64,000 nucleotides of DNA from a bacterium (lineage in GTDB: Bacteria > Electryoneota > JAOADG01), in NCBI GenBank assembly GCA_026417415.1, contig JAOADG010000008.1, positions 620,001 to 684,000 on the forward strand. Direction: 5' to 3'. The translations under genes and the position numbers were made by a program. Positions 17,481 to 27,556 of the stretch are shown here, piece after piece (position 1 is the stretch's first letter; each line of letters begins with the position of its first letter). Below the pieces are notes generated by a model. It worked only from the letters and a program-made list of their open reading frames with translations, made no database searches and was not told the DNA's origin.

Positions 17481-20400
17481 ATGCAAAAATTTGTGTATGT
17501 TTTTATACTGATTATTGTGTGCGTGGTAAACGCAAGTCCATGGCAAGGTTTAGATGAAGGGTTTTCCGTGATCTTTTCTAATGAAGATAGTATTCGATTG
17601 TCTTGGTCTTCTTCAAACGTAAATGTTGCTTATATACGTTATTTGCAAAGAGAAAATCCCGATATTGATGAATGGAATGCTTCTACTTGGATAGCGATTC
17701 CACGTGGAAAAATTGCACAACTGCAAACAGTTGCCAATTTTCCATCAAATGGAACTGTTTATTTAGGCGATCCTGTCTGTTTTCGTGATTTGTGGATGGT
17801 ACCTCTTTCTATTCAACTTTTATCCCCCACTATCGCAGAAGGAAATGTTACTTTCGGTACAATTAGTATCCGTTTCGTAAACAGCACTTTTGCACCTCAA
17901 CCATTAACACGTGGCGTTTCAAGTTATTTTCTTCCCATTTATACAACACTCGTTCCCAATTTTTTTGATGTATATCCAACCGCAAATATTACTCTGCCTC
18001 CAAAAGTAATTGCCATAACTACCTCTAACTTGGTGAATAGTTTGACAGGATGGGTAAATTGGAGAAAAAAACTAGGTTGGAATGTACAAGTAGTACCTTT
18101 ATCGTCTATTGGTTCTACTGCACAATCAATCAGAAATTGGTTGCTAACACAATACAATTCTTCACAACCCCCTGATGCAGTTTTTTTAGTAGGTGATGAA
18201 ACACAAATTCCTACGTATTATTCAAATACTTCGGACCCGACCACAATTTTTAGTAGTGAAAGTTATCCAGGCAATTACATTGATGAACATTTTTATGCAA
18301 GATTAGAAGGCCCATTATGGCAGAATCATCCAGATCCAATGCCTGATCTATTAATAGGTAGAATGACAGTAGCTAATCCTACGGAAGTTCTAACACAAGC
18401 AAATAAGATTGTATCCTACGAATCAAATCCAGATCAATCAAATTGGTACAACTATGGAGTGGTAGCATCAGATCAACAGACAATCACTCAAATCAATACA
18501 AAACGTTGGACTAGACAAAGAATGCTTGAAAATGGATATCTTGCTGTTGATTCATTGTTTACTGCAGGATCTGGTACATTGTTGAATGGTTATCTCAATC
18601 AAGGTCGTTCGCTTTTAAATTATCGTGGTTCTGGATGGGCATTTGGTTGGGCAGGAATTGGATATTATTACACTTACATTAGTCAAGTGGACAATGTGAA
18701 TAAACCAGTTGTAATTACAGGAATGGGTTGTGGTGTGGGAAAATTTGATGAACCCAATTGTTTTGGCGAAGCATGGATGCGTCAAGGGTCCATTTCAGTT
18801 TCTAAAGGTTCTGTAGGATTTATTGGTCCTACATGGAATACCCATACACAATTCAACAATACGATGGATGTTGGATTGTACAGGATGTGGTTTAGATCCT
18901 ATCTGAATGGTTTAGCTTCAGGTCTAATCGGAGCAGACGCTCAAGTGTTATCTAGTTTTGCTGCATACTCGCCCCAAGATTCCAACATTCGTGAAGTATT
19001 AAAAACTCAAATTTCAGAATATGTTTGTCTTTCAGATCCATTACTCAATGTTCACTTAGGACGTCCCGATTCAATTGTAGTGACTGCTCCATCCATGCTG
19101 ACTGTTGGTACTCAAAATGTGACGATCCATGTCACAAATGTCAATCAGCAACCACGAATACAACAATTTGTTACCATCTATGATACTTCAGGCATCAATT
19201 TAGGTTCAGGTTGGACCAATGCTCAAGGAAATGCAAATTTTACAATCAATATTCCAAATCATTTGACTGTTGTCGGTATAGCAGTGAGTGGATATAAAAG
19301 TAGAGTATATCGTTCACTTATTCCCGTTAATCAAAATCTGTTGTTTGTTAGTATTGATAGTTTAATAGTTCGTGATTCGATTGGAATCATAGATGCACAT
19401 TTATCTCCTGGCGAAACTGCTAATTTGTCAGTCAAGATAACGAATATATCGCAAGTCAATGGTACAAATCTACAGTTTTTAGCAGTTTCCTCTTCTCAAG
19501 AATTAAACCTATTGTACAATCAAGTTAACATACCATTTCTTTCACCGAATGATTCAATAAGAATAGAATTCCCTGTTGTTTTATCTCCACAATATCGAGG
19601 AAATTCAATTTTACGTTTAACGATTACTGGATTTTTTAATAATGATACCATAGCATACACTACATTAGAAATACCGACCCATTATCCTACCATTCAAATA
19701 GAAAATGTGTTGATTGATACGACTGGAAATTTTCGTTTGGATCGGGGTGAAACAGTACCATTACAATTTATTCTTTCTAATGATAACCAACTAGATATCT
19801 ATCAATTGCAAGTCAACTTGTCCACAAATGAAGGATACATCAGTGTTACACCGAATACATTAAATTTTGATACATTATTGAGGAATTCTGTTGTTGTACC
19901 AATTGTACCTTTGAGTATAACGGGTAGTGATACATTACCTGCTTACTTTCCAGCACAAATGCAGTTTATTGTTTCTGTATCTTTTCCTACTTGGGTATTT
20001 ATAGATACTTTAAGATACCATTTTCTTGCTGGGACTATTGATTCTACTGCACCTAGTTATACTCCTAATCAACCTTATTATGCTTATGAATCGGACGATA
20101 CATTATATACTGAAAGCTTAGAATTTGATTGGTTGGATATAGCACCAAGGAATGGGGGAAACGGAAATCTTGTCAACTTCACTAATGGTAACCAAGTTCT
20201 TGAAGTTGCACTTCCATTTTCGTTTCGTTATTTCGGACAAGTCTATCAATCGGTTTCAGTGAGTACTGATGGATGGGTAGCCCCCGGAAGACAGTTACAA
20301 CCCAGTTGGTTGAATCAATTCCTTCCGAATGGGAATGATAGCATATTAGGTATGATATGCCCTTGGTGGGATAATCTTTGGGGATTTTCTCAAAGCGGTC

Positions 20401-21056
20401 AATCTTGCTATACGTTTTATGATACACTCAATCATCTATTTATTATCCAATGGGATAGTGTCACCGTAGGGGCAAATGGTGGGAATCGCTTGAATTTCCA
20501 AATGATTATTTATGATGAGAATTTTTATCCAACGATTACGGGTGACAACGCTTTTGATTTTGTATATAAAAGTTTTCAAGGGGAAATCGTCTATTCTATG
20601 ACGGTCGGAATTGAAAGTCCAGACGAAACAATTGCGTTGATGTTAGCATACCATCTAAACCGTGATTCCACTTTGCATAGGTTCCATAATCAGAAGAGAA
20701 TTCATTTTACTCCGAATCTACCGAGAATACGTTCGTTTACAAACGTTAAAAGCAACGGTCACCATAGATTAAATGCATTACAGACAATACCTACTTCTTT
20801 TGATATTGTTTCAATATTCCCCAATCCATTTAATGCTGAAACAAATATTTTACTATCGTTACCTTGGAATCAAAAGGTTCGATTAGACATTTACAATGTT
20901 TTAGGTAGAAAAGTACATACCGTTTTTGAAGGAGATTTAATTCAAGGATATCACCAATTTTCTATTTCTTCAATTCAATTCGGCAGTGGAATGTATTACC
21001 TTATAGCAGAAACGTCTAGACAAAGAATTGTTAAAAAGTTAATGCTAGTGAAGTAA
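17481..21056 (+). CDS. secreted gingipain-like (peptidase C25 family) protein with sorting domain
   Basis: About 1191 residues. Signal peptide MQKFVYVFILIIVCVVNA; ATG 17481 is preferred over GTG 17463 because AGAGGG lies four bases upstream. The C25 domain spans about residues 170-530 (VFLVGDETQIPTYY; GCGVGKFDEPNCFGEAWM). The predicted nucleophile Cys417 is present and lies exactly 33 residues after the usual catalytic His position, as in RgpB. That position is Ser384 (RGSGW instead of a GHG motif). Ig-like domains follow, and the C-terminus (FPNPFNAETNILLSLP to the end) is a type A Por sorting domain. It heads a coupled run with a subtilisin, a TlpA-like protein and a barrel. It may be inactive or a clade-specific variant. 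Confidence 0.86.
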   Translation: MQKFVYVFILIIVCVVNASPWQGLDEGFSVIFSNEDSIRLSWSSSNVNVAYIRYLQRENPDIDEWNASTWIAIPRGKIAQLQTVANFPSNGTVYLGDPVCFRDLWMVPLSIQLLSPTIAEGNVTFGTISIRFVNSTFAPQPLTRGVSSYFLPIYTTLVPNFFDVYPTANITLPPKVIAITTSNLVNSLTGWVNWRKKLGWNVQVVPLSSIGSTAQSIRNWLLTQYNSSQPPDAVFLVGDETQIPTYYSNTSDPTTIFSSESYPGNYIDEHFYARLEGPLWQNHPDPMPDLLIGRMTVANPTEVLTQANKIVSYESNPDQSNWYNYGVVASDQQTITQINTKRWTRQRMLENGYLAVDSLFTAGSGTLLNGYLNQGRSLLNYRGSGWAFGWAGIGYYYTYISQVDNVNKPVVITGMGCGVGKFDEPNCFGEAWMRQGSISVSKGSVGFIGPTWNTHTQFNNTMDVGLYRMWFRSYLNGLASGLIGADAQVLSSFAAYSPQDSNIREVLKTQISEYVCLSDPLLNVHLGRPDSIVVTAPSMLTVGTQNVTIHVTNVNQQPRIQQFVTIYDTSGINLGSGWTNAQGNANFTINIPNHLTVVGIAVSGYKSRVYRSLIPVNQNLLFVSIDSLIVRDSIGIIDAHLSPGETANLSVKITNISQVNGTNLQFLAVSSSQELNLLYNQVNIPFLSPNDSIRIEFPVVLSPQYRGNSILRLTITGFFNNDTIAYTTLEIPTHYPTIQIENVLIDTTGNFRLDRGETVPLQFILSNDNQLDIYQLQVNLSTNEGYISVTPNTLNFDTLLRNSVVVPIVPLSITGSDTLPAYFPAQMQFIVSVSFPTWVFIDTLRYHFLAGTIDSTAPSYTPNQPYYAYESDDTLYTESLEFDWLDIAPRNGGNGNLVNFTNGNQVLEVALPFSFRYFGQVYQSVSVSTDGWVAPGRQLQPSWLNQFLPNGNDSILGMICPWWDNLWGFSQSGQSCYTFYDTLNHLFIIQWDSVTVGANGGNRLNFQMIIYDENFYPTITGDNAFDFVYKSFQGEIVYSMTVGIESPDETIALMLAYHLNRDSTLHRFHNQKRIHFTPNLPRIRSFTNVKSNGHHRLNALQTIPTSFDIVSIFPNPFNAETNILLSLPWNQKVRLDIYNVLGRKVHTVFEGDLIQGYHQFSISSIQFGSGMYYLIAETSRQRIVKKLMLVK

Positions 21057-21068
21057 GTTTTTTTGACA

Positions 21069-24000
21069 ATGAAAAAAGCAAACATCTTTTTGTATTTCCT
21101 ATGTCTTTTATTGATTTATACACCATCGTTTGCTATCTATGGTATCAGTGAACGATTGCAAAAAGAACTAAACACTAAGCCAGATACTTCATTTTTACGT
21201 GTCAATGCTGTTTTCAAAGACCAATTAAAACTTTCTCAGTTATTGATTAATGTGCAAGGAAAACCACGAAGAGAGTGGCGTAAAATCAATCTACCAATCC
21301 TTAAAATGCATTCAGAAAAAGTTCAATCCAATGTTTTACACGAATTACGATGGTTAGAAGCAAATGGAGAAGTGCGAAACATTCGAGTGAATTGGATGGG
21401 TAATGAAATCAATTTTGAAGCGACGGTTCGTGAGTTAAAAACGTTTTTTTATCGATTTCCAGAATTAAAAAGTTTGGACTTAGATCCTGATTATTCCTAT
21501 GAAGAAATCTTAGATGCTCTTCCATCGCTAATCTATGAACCCCCACAAATAAATACTGTATCTTGGGGTGTAATGGATATCCAAGCACCACAATTGTGGG
21601 CACAAGGTTATACAGGTCAAGGGATACTTATTGCTACGATTGATACTGGAGTAGAAAGAACCCATCCTGCTTTAGCTTCAAGGATTTGGAATAATATAGA
21701 CGAGATACCTAATAATAATTTAGATGATGATCAAAACGGGTACATTGATGATACTTGGGGTTGGAATTTTGAACTTAACAACAATAATCCAATACCTGGT
21801 CAAGCGCATGGAACAAATACTGCAGGAATATTAGTAGGTGTCTCTTTGAGTGATACTACAGGTGTAGCAATTGGTGCAACTTTAATGGTCATTCGAGCGA
21901 ATAGTGAAGGTAGTTATCGGTTGTCATTACAATATGCAGTAGCGAATGGTGCAGATGTCATTAGTTCTTCAATGTCTTACAAATATCCTAATGCACCTGA
22001 TTATGAACAGATGCGTGTGATGACAGATATGGAGCTAGCCAATGGTGTCATTCATGCGAACTCAATTGGAAATCAAGGAAATTCATTGAGTACTTACCCT
22101 ATTCCATTTAATATTGCAACGCCTGGTAACTGTCCTGCACCTTGGTTACATCCAACTCAAACGCTGCGTGGTGGGATTAGTGCTGTAATGGGATGTGGGG
22201 CTTATCAACAGAACTTAGTAATAGCGAATTATTCTGGTCGTGGTCCAGCTGCATGGGATTCTATCATGAGTCCTTCACGTCCACCTTTACGAATTGAGTA
22301 TCGTGATTATCCATATAGAAATGGTTTATTTCAAGGATTGCTAAAGCCCGATGTTTCTATGCCTACCGACGTTCGAACTACTACTGTAAATGGTGGTTAC
22401 ATCAACACTTTTAATGGGACGTCCGCTTCTACACCACATTTGGGTGGAGCAATGGCACTATTGTTATCTGCGGTACCGGATGCTACGCCTATGGATATTT
22501 GTGAAGCCATAAAAATGACTACAGACACTACCAACATTGGGCTACAACCCAATTTATATGGTACTGGAAGGGTACGCCTTGTTCCTGCTTTAAATTATTT
22601 ATTCTCAATAGTAGATGGCGGAGTAATTCGTGGTTACGTAAGAGATTCGATTACCAATCAAGGCATTCCAAATGCTACTCTTTTTATTCCCAATTCTGTC
22701 TATTCTACTACAACGGATTCAATAGGTACTTTTATTTTTTCAAATGTTCGTGAAGGAATTTGGAATTTACAGGTTTCAGCATCACGCTACATCACAAGAA
22801 CTTTAACGAACATAGCAGTTGATTCTGCCGATACAATTACGCTCAATATTTCACTGATTAGTCCTAGAGTGAATTTTATTCACGGTGATCTCGTTTTTCA
22901 TTCCAATCAAGGTGATTCAACTGCGTTTGATCTAATTGTTCAAAATAGTGGTTTTGATACACTTCGGTGGCAACTTTCGGTAGTAAGTTCAGATTCCAGC
23001 GATACATTAGAAAACAGATGGACTACGTTACAAAGGATACCTATTAGTGTAGTCACGAATGATAATAGAATTTATGGCGTGGAGTTTGCTTACGATCATT
23101 TATGGTTAGCTGGTGGCAATAACAATGCAGAACCGAACTATATCTACAAATTATCTAGAGATGGCCTACTGATCAATAGTTTTGTTCAACCAAGAAATAC
23201 TTCTATTTATGGGATTCGTGATTTGACATTTGATGGAACTCATTTTTGGGGAACAGATAACAATATCATTTATCGTTTTGATACCACGGGTACTGTTGTT
23301 GATTCCCTTGTATCCCAGATCAATCCTGTAAGAGCAATTGCATACGACGAAGAAAATCAGCATTTCTATTACTGTGATATTAGAACTCCGATTTTCGTTG
23401 TAAACCGTAATGGACAACTTTTGCGGCAACTTCAACATCCATTATCGGTGTGGGGTTTAAGTTGGTATGCCAATGACCCAGATGGTATGCCTCTTTATAT
23501 TTTTTCTCAAGATAGTACTCCTTCTAGATTGATTTCAAAAATGAATCCGATGACAGGTCAATGGCGACCCTTATGGATTCCTCCATTAGGTACAAATCAA
23601 ATTGCTGGTGGTTTATGCGTTGTTCCCAATTGGGGATTTGGTACAGATGTCATCCTTGCTGTTAATCAATCCATATCTGGTGCTGACACATTAGAAGTAT
23701 TGAAGTTTCGATCAACGTTTAATTGGTTAGAGTTAAGTCAAACTCAAGGTCAACTATTTTCGAATTTTAGTGATACAATACGATTAACTATTCGAACTAC
23801 TGATGTTCCAGTTGGCACATGGTTTGCAGATTTACTTTTAAGGCACAATGCTCCCCAACCAAACATTAGAAGAACATTAGTGGTTACGATAAATCCTACT
23901 TCAAATAGAGAAGATGATCAAAAACGTGGTATACCCAGTACTTTTGATGTTATTGAAATGTATCCAAATCCGTTTAATTCCTCAATAGTGTTTTTAATAT

Positions 24001-24200
24001 CACTTCCACACACAACGGTGCTAAAATTTTCTGTGTTTGATGTGGTTGGCCGTCAGCTACATTTAGAAAATTTACATCTAACTCGTGAAGGATTGCATCG
24101 AATCCAATTTTCTAATGAACAGTTAAGCAGTGGTATATATTTTTTCCATTTTGAAACAAACATTGGAAGTAAAATTAAGAAAGGAATACTGATCAAATGA
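21069..24200 (+). CDS. secreted subtilisin-like serine protease with sorting domain
   Basis: About 1043 residues. Signal peptide KKANIFLYFLCLLLIYTPSFA. The start is ATG 21069; the upstream TTG at 21063 adds only two residues. The S8 catalytic triad is complete: Asp192 in ATIDTGVERTHP, His247 in AHGTNTAG, Ser452 in GTSASTPHLGG, with the oxyanion Asn in SIGNQGNS. After it come a carboxypeptidase-regulatory-like domain (about 520-600), a propeller-like segment with FAYDHLWLAGG and FDGTHFWGTDN, and a Por C-terminal domain beginning MYPNPFNSS. It is expected on the surface or outside the cell as a broad protease. Its stop overlaps the next start (ATGA). Confidence 0.92.
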   Translation: MKKANIFLYFLCLLLIYTPSFAIYGISERLQKELNTKPDTSFLRVNAVFKDQLKLSQLLINVQGKPRREWRKINLPILKMHSEKVQSNVLHELRWLEANGEVRNIRVNWMGNEINFEATVRELKTFFYRFPELKSLDLDPDYSYEEILDALPSLIYEPPQINTVSWGVMDIQAPQLWAQGYTGQGILIATIDTGVERTHPALASRIWNNIDEIPNNNLDDDQNGYIDDTWGWNFELNNNNPIPGQAHGTNTAGILVGVSLSDTTGVAIGATLMVIRANSEGSYRLSLQYAVANGADVISSSMSYKYPNAPDYEQMRVMTDMELANGVIHANSIGNQGNSLSTYPIPFNIATPGNCPAPWLHPTQTLRGGISAVMGCGAYQQNLVIANYSGRGPAAWDSIMSPSRPPLRIEYRDYPYRNGLFQGLLKPDVSMPTDVRTTTVNGGYINTFNGTSASTPHLGGAMALLLSAVPDATPMDICEAIKMTTDTTNIGLQPNLYGTGRVRLVPALNYLFSIVDGGVIRGYVRDSITNQGIPNATLFIPNSVYSTTTDSIGTFIFSNVREGIWNLQVSASRYITRTLTNIAVDSADTITLNISLISPRVNFIHGDLVFHSNQGDSTAFDLIVQNSGFDTLRWQLSVVSSDSSDTLENRWTTLQRIPISVVTNDNRIYGVEFAYDHLWLAGGNNNAEPNYIYKLSRDGLLINSFVQPRNTSIYGIRDLTFDGTHFWGTDNNIIYRFDTTGTVVDSLVSQINPVRAIAYDEENQHFYYCDIRTPIFVVNRNGQLLRQLQHPLSVWGLSWYANDPDGMPLYIFSQDSTPSRLISKMNPMTGQWRPLWIPPLGTNQIAGGLCVVPNWGFGTDVILAVNQSISGADTLEVLKFRSTFNWLELSQTQGQLFSNFSDTIRLTIRTTDVPVGTWFADLLLRHNAPQPNIRRTLVVTINPTSNREDDQKRGIPSTFDVIEMYPNPFNSSIVFLISLPHTTVLKFSVFDVVGRQLHLENLHLTREGLHRIQFSNEQLSSGIYFFHFETNIGSKIKKGILIK

Positions 24201-24706
24201 TAAAATACTACCTATTTTTTTTACTTTGCTTTTTATTATTGATGAACAACTCTCTTTATTCGCAAGAAGCTGCACCGAAACTGGTCCTAACTGATTTAGA
24301 AGGGAATTCTGTTTCCTTAGATACGATATACCCAAAAGGTCCAACAGTTTTAGATTTCTGGGCAACATGGTGTACACCGTGTAAAGAAGCTCTACCACAT
24401 TTAAACGAAATCTATGAAAAATATCATAAAGATGGTTTACAAGTATTAGCGATTTCTGTTGATGGCACGAAAACGATGGATAAAGTTTCACCTTTCATTA
24501 TCAATGAAGGTTATTCATTTAAGGTTTTCATGGATCCAAAATCAGAAGCACTAAAAGCGTTTGGAGGGAAAAATATTCCACATACTGTTTTAGTTGATCG
24601 TGCAGGTAAAATCGTTTTAACAAAAATTGGATATCTTCCTGGTGATGAAGAAGTATTAGAAAAGAAAATAGTCGAACTACTAAATACTAATGAGAGTCAT
24701 GAATGA
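24197..24706 (+). CDS. periplasmic TlpA/ResA-like thioredoxin
   Basis: 169 residues with a signal peptide ending LYSQ and a thioredoxin fold containing WATWCTPC (Cys59, Cys62), then LAISVDG and the cis-proline loop KNIPHTVLVD. The TlpA/ResA type reduces disulfides in the envelope, for example in cytochrome maturation or in secreted proteins. ATGA overlaps join it to the protease upstream and the barrel downstream, so I infer a role in folding or redox care of exported proteins. No ResB/CcsA-type partner is present here. Confidence 0.88.
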   Translation: MIKYYLFFLLCFLLLMNNSLYSQEAAPKLVLTDLEGNSVSLDTIYPKGPTVLDFWATWCTPCKEALPHLNEIYEKYHKDGLQVLAISVDGTKTMDKVSPFIINEGYSFKVFMDPKSEALKAFGGKNIPHTVLVDRAGKIVLTKIGYLPGDEEVLEKKIVELLNTNESHE

Positions 24707-26208
24707 AGAATTTGATATTATTATTGTTATTCGGAACTTTCTTTACAATTTCTCATGCGTTAGAAACTTCCAATGTGTCAGTGACGTTATCCGATAGAAT
24801 GATATGGTCTGATGGTACTGAAAAGTTAATGACATCTGGTCAAAGTAAGAAAATTTCTTACTTTGAAAACTATTTAGATGGTCGCTTTTCTTTTGGACAA
24901 AAAATTACCACAGGTATTCGCTTTTCTACTTTACAACCGTCTTATTGGGGTGAACGAACACAAGGATTAAGTGCCATTGATAAACGATGGTTACGGTACA
25001 GTAAAGATAAGTTCAATATTACTATAGGAAACACTTACACAGTTTGGGGTCGCGGCTTAGTTTTAGCGTTAATTGAAGATTTTGAACAAGGATTAGATTC
25101 TGGTGTTGATGGTGTCTTAATCAATTATAACTTAGAAAATCTTCAAATTGAAGCGATACGAGGGAGGTCTGAACTTGATCCTGCAGGTTATACCAAACCG
25201 AATGATATACAAGGTGCAAGTATTCAATACAATGTGAAAAATACAAAAATATCCACTTCCTTTTTACAAACCTTACCAGAAAATTATCCAGATATAAGAA
25301 CTAGTGGTGTCAGCTTTCAAACTCAGCAATATCTTCAAAACGTAGGTACATTGTCATTTTTTTGGGAAGGTAGTTGGCAAGCAGAAGCCAATACTAACAA
25401 CGTCAATCGTGGATGGTTTTCAACGATTAGTTTCGCAAGAAAAGGTTTCTCTTTACAAGTTGATTACAAAGATTATCAATTCCGATTAGTTCACGGGAAT
25501 TTACTTCCCTATCAATCACCTCCAGTTGTTTTAAAAGAACTTATTTCAAAAACAATGTCTTCTCACCCTCACAATCCAAAGTACGATGATGAAATTGGTT
25601 GGCAAACTGAAATCCATTACAAACCATTAAAAACCATTGAAATCATCGGATATACTGGTCATAGTTCATCCCATCATGAATCTCCGATTCCATCATTAGA
25701 GCAAAAAGATTCTCCTTTTATAGAACATATGGCAGAAGTTCAATGGAAAATCACGAAAAAACAAAATATTCGTTTACAATATGCAACAAGACAAGAAACT
25801 TTGTGGAATTCCTATTTTCAAGTTCCTTCAATTTGGAATCAAAGAAAAGGTTTTTTAGTTGGAGTGCAAACAGGTTTAACCAAGCGGTTTAATGTTGAAT
25901 TGATTTCTGAACAGATGTTCACAAAAGATAAAATCAAAAAACAATCCATACGTGATGGTTATTATAATGCCACTATTTCGTTATCAGGAAAAGGCTCTAT
26001 TGCTTTCCTAATGGAAACTACCAATGATAAAAACGAAATGAGTGGTCCAAATTGGTTTGCATTGGAAGCGAACTATCAGGTACAACCGGGAGTGCAACTT
26101 CAGTTATTTACTGGTAAACAAAGAGGCGGTATTGTTTGTAGTAGTGGTAGATGTAGACCAGTCAATCCTTTTCAAGGGGTTCGTGTAAGTGTCGAAATCA
26201 ACTTCTAA
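24703..26208 (+). CDS. putative outer-membrane beta-barrel protein (DUF6029-like)
   Basis: 501 residues with a signal peptide (MKNLILLLLFGTFFTISHA). The rest is rich in alternating polar/aromatic strands and ends in F (VRVSVEINF), typical of outer-membrane barrels. The segment GNTYTVWGRGLVLALIEDFE is reminiscent of the Bacteroidota DUF6029 family. Function is not known. Translation is coupled to the TlpA-like gene upstream (ATGA), and the end overlaps selA by 20 bp. It could be a channel or an anchor for the neighbouring exported proteins; neither is shown. Confidence 0.7.
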   Translation: MKNLILLLLFGTFFTISHALETSNVSVTLSDRMIWSDGTEKLMTSGQSKKISYFENYLDGRFSFGQKITTGIRFSTLQPSYWGERTQGLSAIDKRWLRYSKDKFNITIGNTYTVWGRGLVLALIEDFEQGLDSGVDGVLINYNLENLQIEAIRGRSELDPAGYTKPNDIQGASIQYNVKNTKISTSFLQTLPENYPDIRTSGVSFQTQQYLQNVGTLSFFWEGSWQAEANTNNVNRGWFSTISFARKGFSLQVDYKDYQFRLVHGNLLPYQSPPVVLKELISKTMSSHPHNPKYDDEIGWQTEIHYKPLKTIEIIGYTGHSSSHHESPIPSLEQKDSPFIEHMAEVQWKITKKQNIRLQYATRQETLWNSYFQVPSIWNQRKGFLVGVQTGLTKRFNVELISEQMFTKDKIKKQSIRDGYYNATISLSGKGSIAFLMETTNDKNEMSGPNWFALEANYQVQPGVQLQLFTGKQRGGIVCSSGRCRPVNPFQGVRVSVEINF

Positions 26209-27556
26209 TCAATATCCTGTAGCAGTTGGTAAACTAATAGAACATCCCTCCATTCAAAAGCTTTCTGTTAAATACGATATCCTATTAAAATTGTGTCGAG
26301 AAGAAATAGAACGACAAAGACGAGAGGGTGTACCCAATCATTCGCTTGAAGTCGCTGTGAAAAACGTTACTCATCAAGTTGAAATTTTATTACAGCCCTC
26401 TTTTCCAAAGGTTCTAAATGGAACGGGAATACTTTTACACACTGGTTTAGGACGTGCAGTGTTACCCAAAGAAGCACTAATATCATTAGAAAATGCATCA
26501 CAAAACTGCTTATTAGAAATAGATCCTGTTCGCGGTGTACGTGGAGATCGTTGGAAGTCAATTGAGAAAAAGTTAACCTACTTATTAGATGTTGAAGCAG
26601 CGTTAGTTACAAATAATTGTGCTTCTGCAGTTTTATTAGTGTTAAGTACATTAGCCAACAAAAAAGAAGTGATTATTAGTAGAAGTGAATTGGTTGAAAT
26701 TGGTGGAAGTTTTAGAATGCCAGATGTTATATCAGCAGCTGGAGTTAAAAGAATTGAAGTTGGGACTACGAATAGGGTGCGACTTGATGATTACGAAAAA
26801 GCAATTCATTCTAAGACGGCTGCTATTTTAAAAGTGCATCCATCCAACTACCGAATTGTAGGATTTACAGAATCTCCAACTTTGCAAGAACTTAAACAAC
26901 TTGCATTACATTACAATATATTCCTAATTGAGGATTTAGGAAATGGTTTATTATTAAATTTAGAAGATTACTTTTTACCGTATGAGACAACAGTTCAAGA
27001 AAGTGTGAAAGTTGGAGTAGATGTGATCACTTTTTCAGGTGACAAATGTTTCGGTGGTCCACAAGCAGGAATCATTGTTGGAAAATCTGAATTGATCCAT
27101 AAATGCAAAAAACATCCAGTACTACGCGCTGTACGTCCTTGTAAATTAACGTTGTCTGCTTTGGATGCAACATTGAATTTGTGGTTGCAAAATCAAACGA
27201 ATTCCATTCCATTTGTAAAGCAGATTTCAGCATCTATTGATGATCTTCGAAAACGAGCAACCTTTATTACCGCTTCCCTAAAGTATAGAACTATTCCGAT
27301 CACTATAGAACAATGTGATGGGTTTATTGGTTCTGGTGCAGTACCACAACAGGCAATTTCAGATATAGCAATCGTTATACATCCGAAAAAAAAACATGTA
27401 AGCCGTATCGCACAAATGTTACGGTTACAAAGCCCAGCCCTATTTTCAGAAATACACAATGAAAAAATATTTATACATTTACGAACTGTTGATCCAAGTG
27501 ATGATCCTGTTTTACAGTCCATATTAGATAACACATTAAAGAGTATTTCACAATGA
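26189..27556 (+). CDS. selA: L-seryl-tRNA(Sec) selenium transferase
   Basis: PLP enzyme that converts seryl-tRNA(Sec) to selenocysteinyl-tRNA with selenophosphate. 455 residues, full length. Recognised by HTGLGRAVLP, the NNCASAVLLVLS segment, SRSELVEIGGSFRMP, and the PLP lysine in TFSGDKCFGGPQAG. Start GTG 26189 lies inside the barrel gene. selB, selD, the Sec tRNA and any selenoprotein are not in the window. The gene implies that selenocysteine is used somewhere in this genome, though its setting among envelope genes looks incidental. Confidence 0.94.
   Translation: MSKSTSNQYPVAVGKLIEHPSIQKLSVKYDILLKLCREEIERQRREGVPNHSLEVAVKNVTHQVEILLQPSFPKVLNGTGILLHTGLGRAVLPKEALISLENASQNCLLEIDPVRGVRGDRWKSIEKKLTYLLDVEAALVTNNCASAVLLVLSTLANKKEVIISRSELVEIGGSFRMPDVISAAGVKRIEVGTTNRVRLDDYEKAIHSKTAAILKVHPSNYRIVGFTESPTLQELKQLALHYNIFLIEDLGNGLLLNLEDYFLPYETTVQESVKVGVDVITFSGDKCFGGPQAGIIVGKSELIHKCKKHPVLRAVRPCKLTLSALDATLNLWLQNQTNSIPFVKQISASIDDLRKRATFITASLKYRTIPITIEQCDGFIGSGAVPQQAISDIAIVIHPKKKHVSRIAQMLRLQSPALFSEIHNEKIFIHLRTVDPSDDPVLQSILDNTLKSISQ

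Noticed and set aside
17481-21056. PorU, the C25 sortase of the type IX system
   Set aside because: The C25 domain lies near the N-terminus, Ser replaces the catalytic His, and the motifs around it do not match the PorU pattern. It looks like cargo rather than the sortase.
26189-27556. Selenoprotein gene near selA
   Set aside because: All neighbouring frames end at ordinary stops with intact family lengths. No in-frame UGA with conserved flanks seen.
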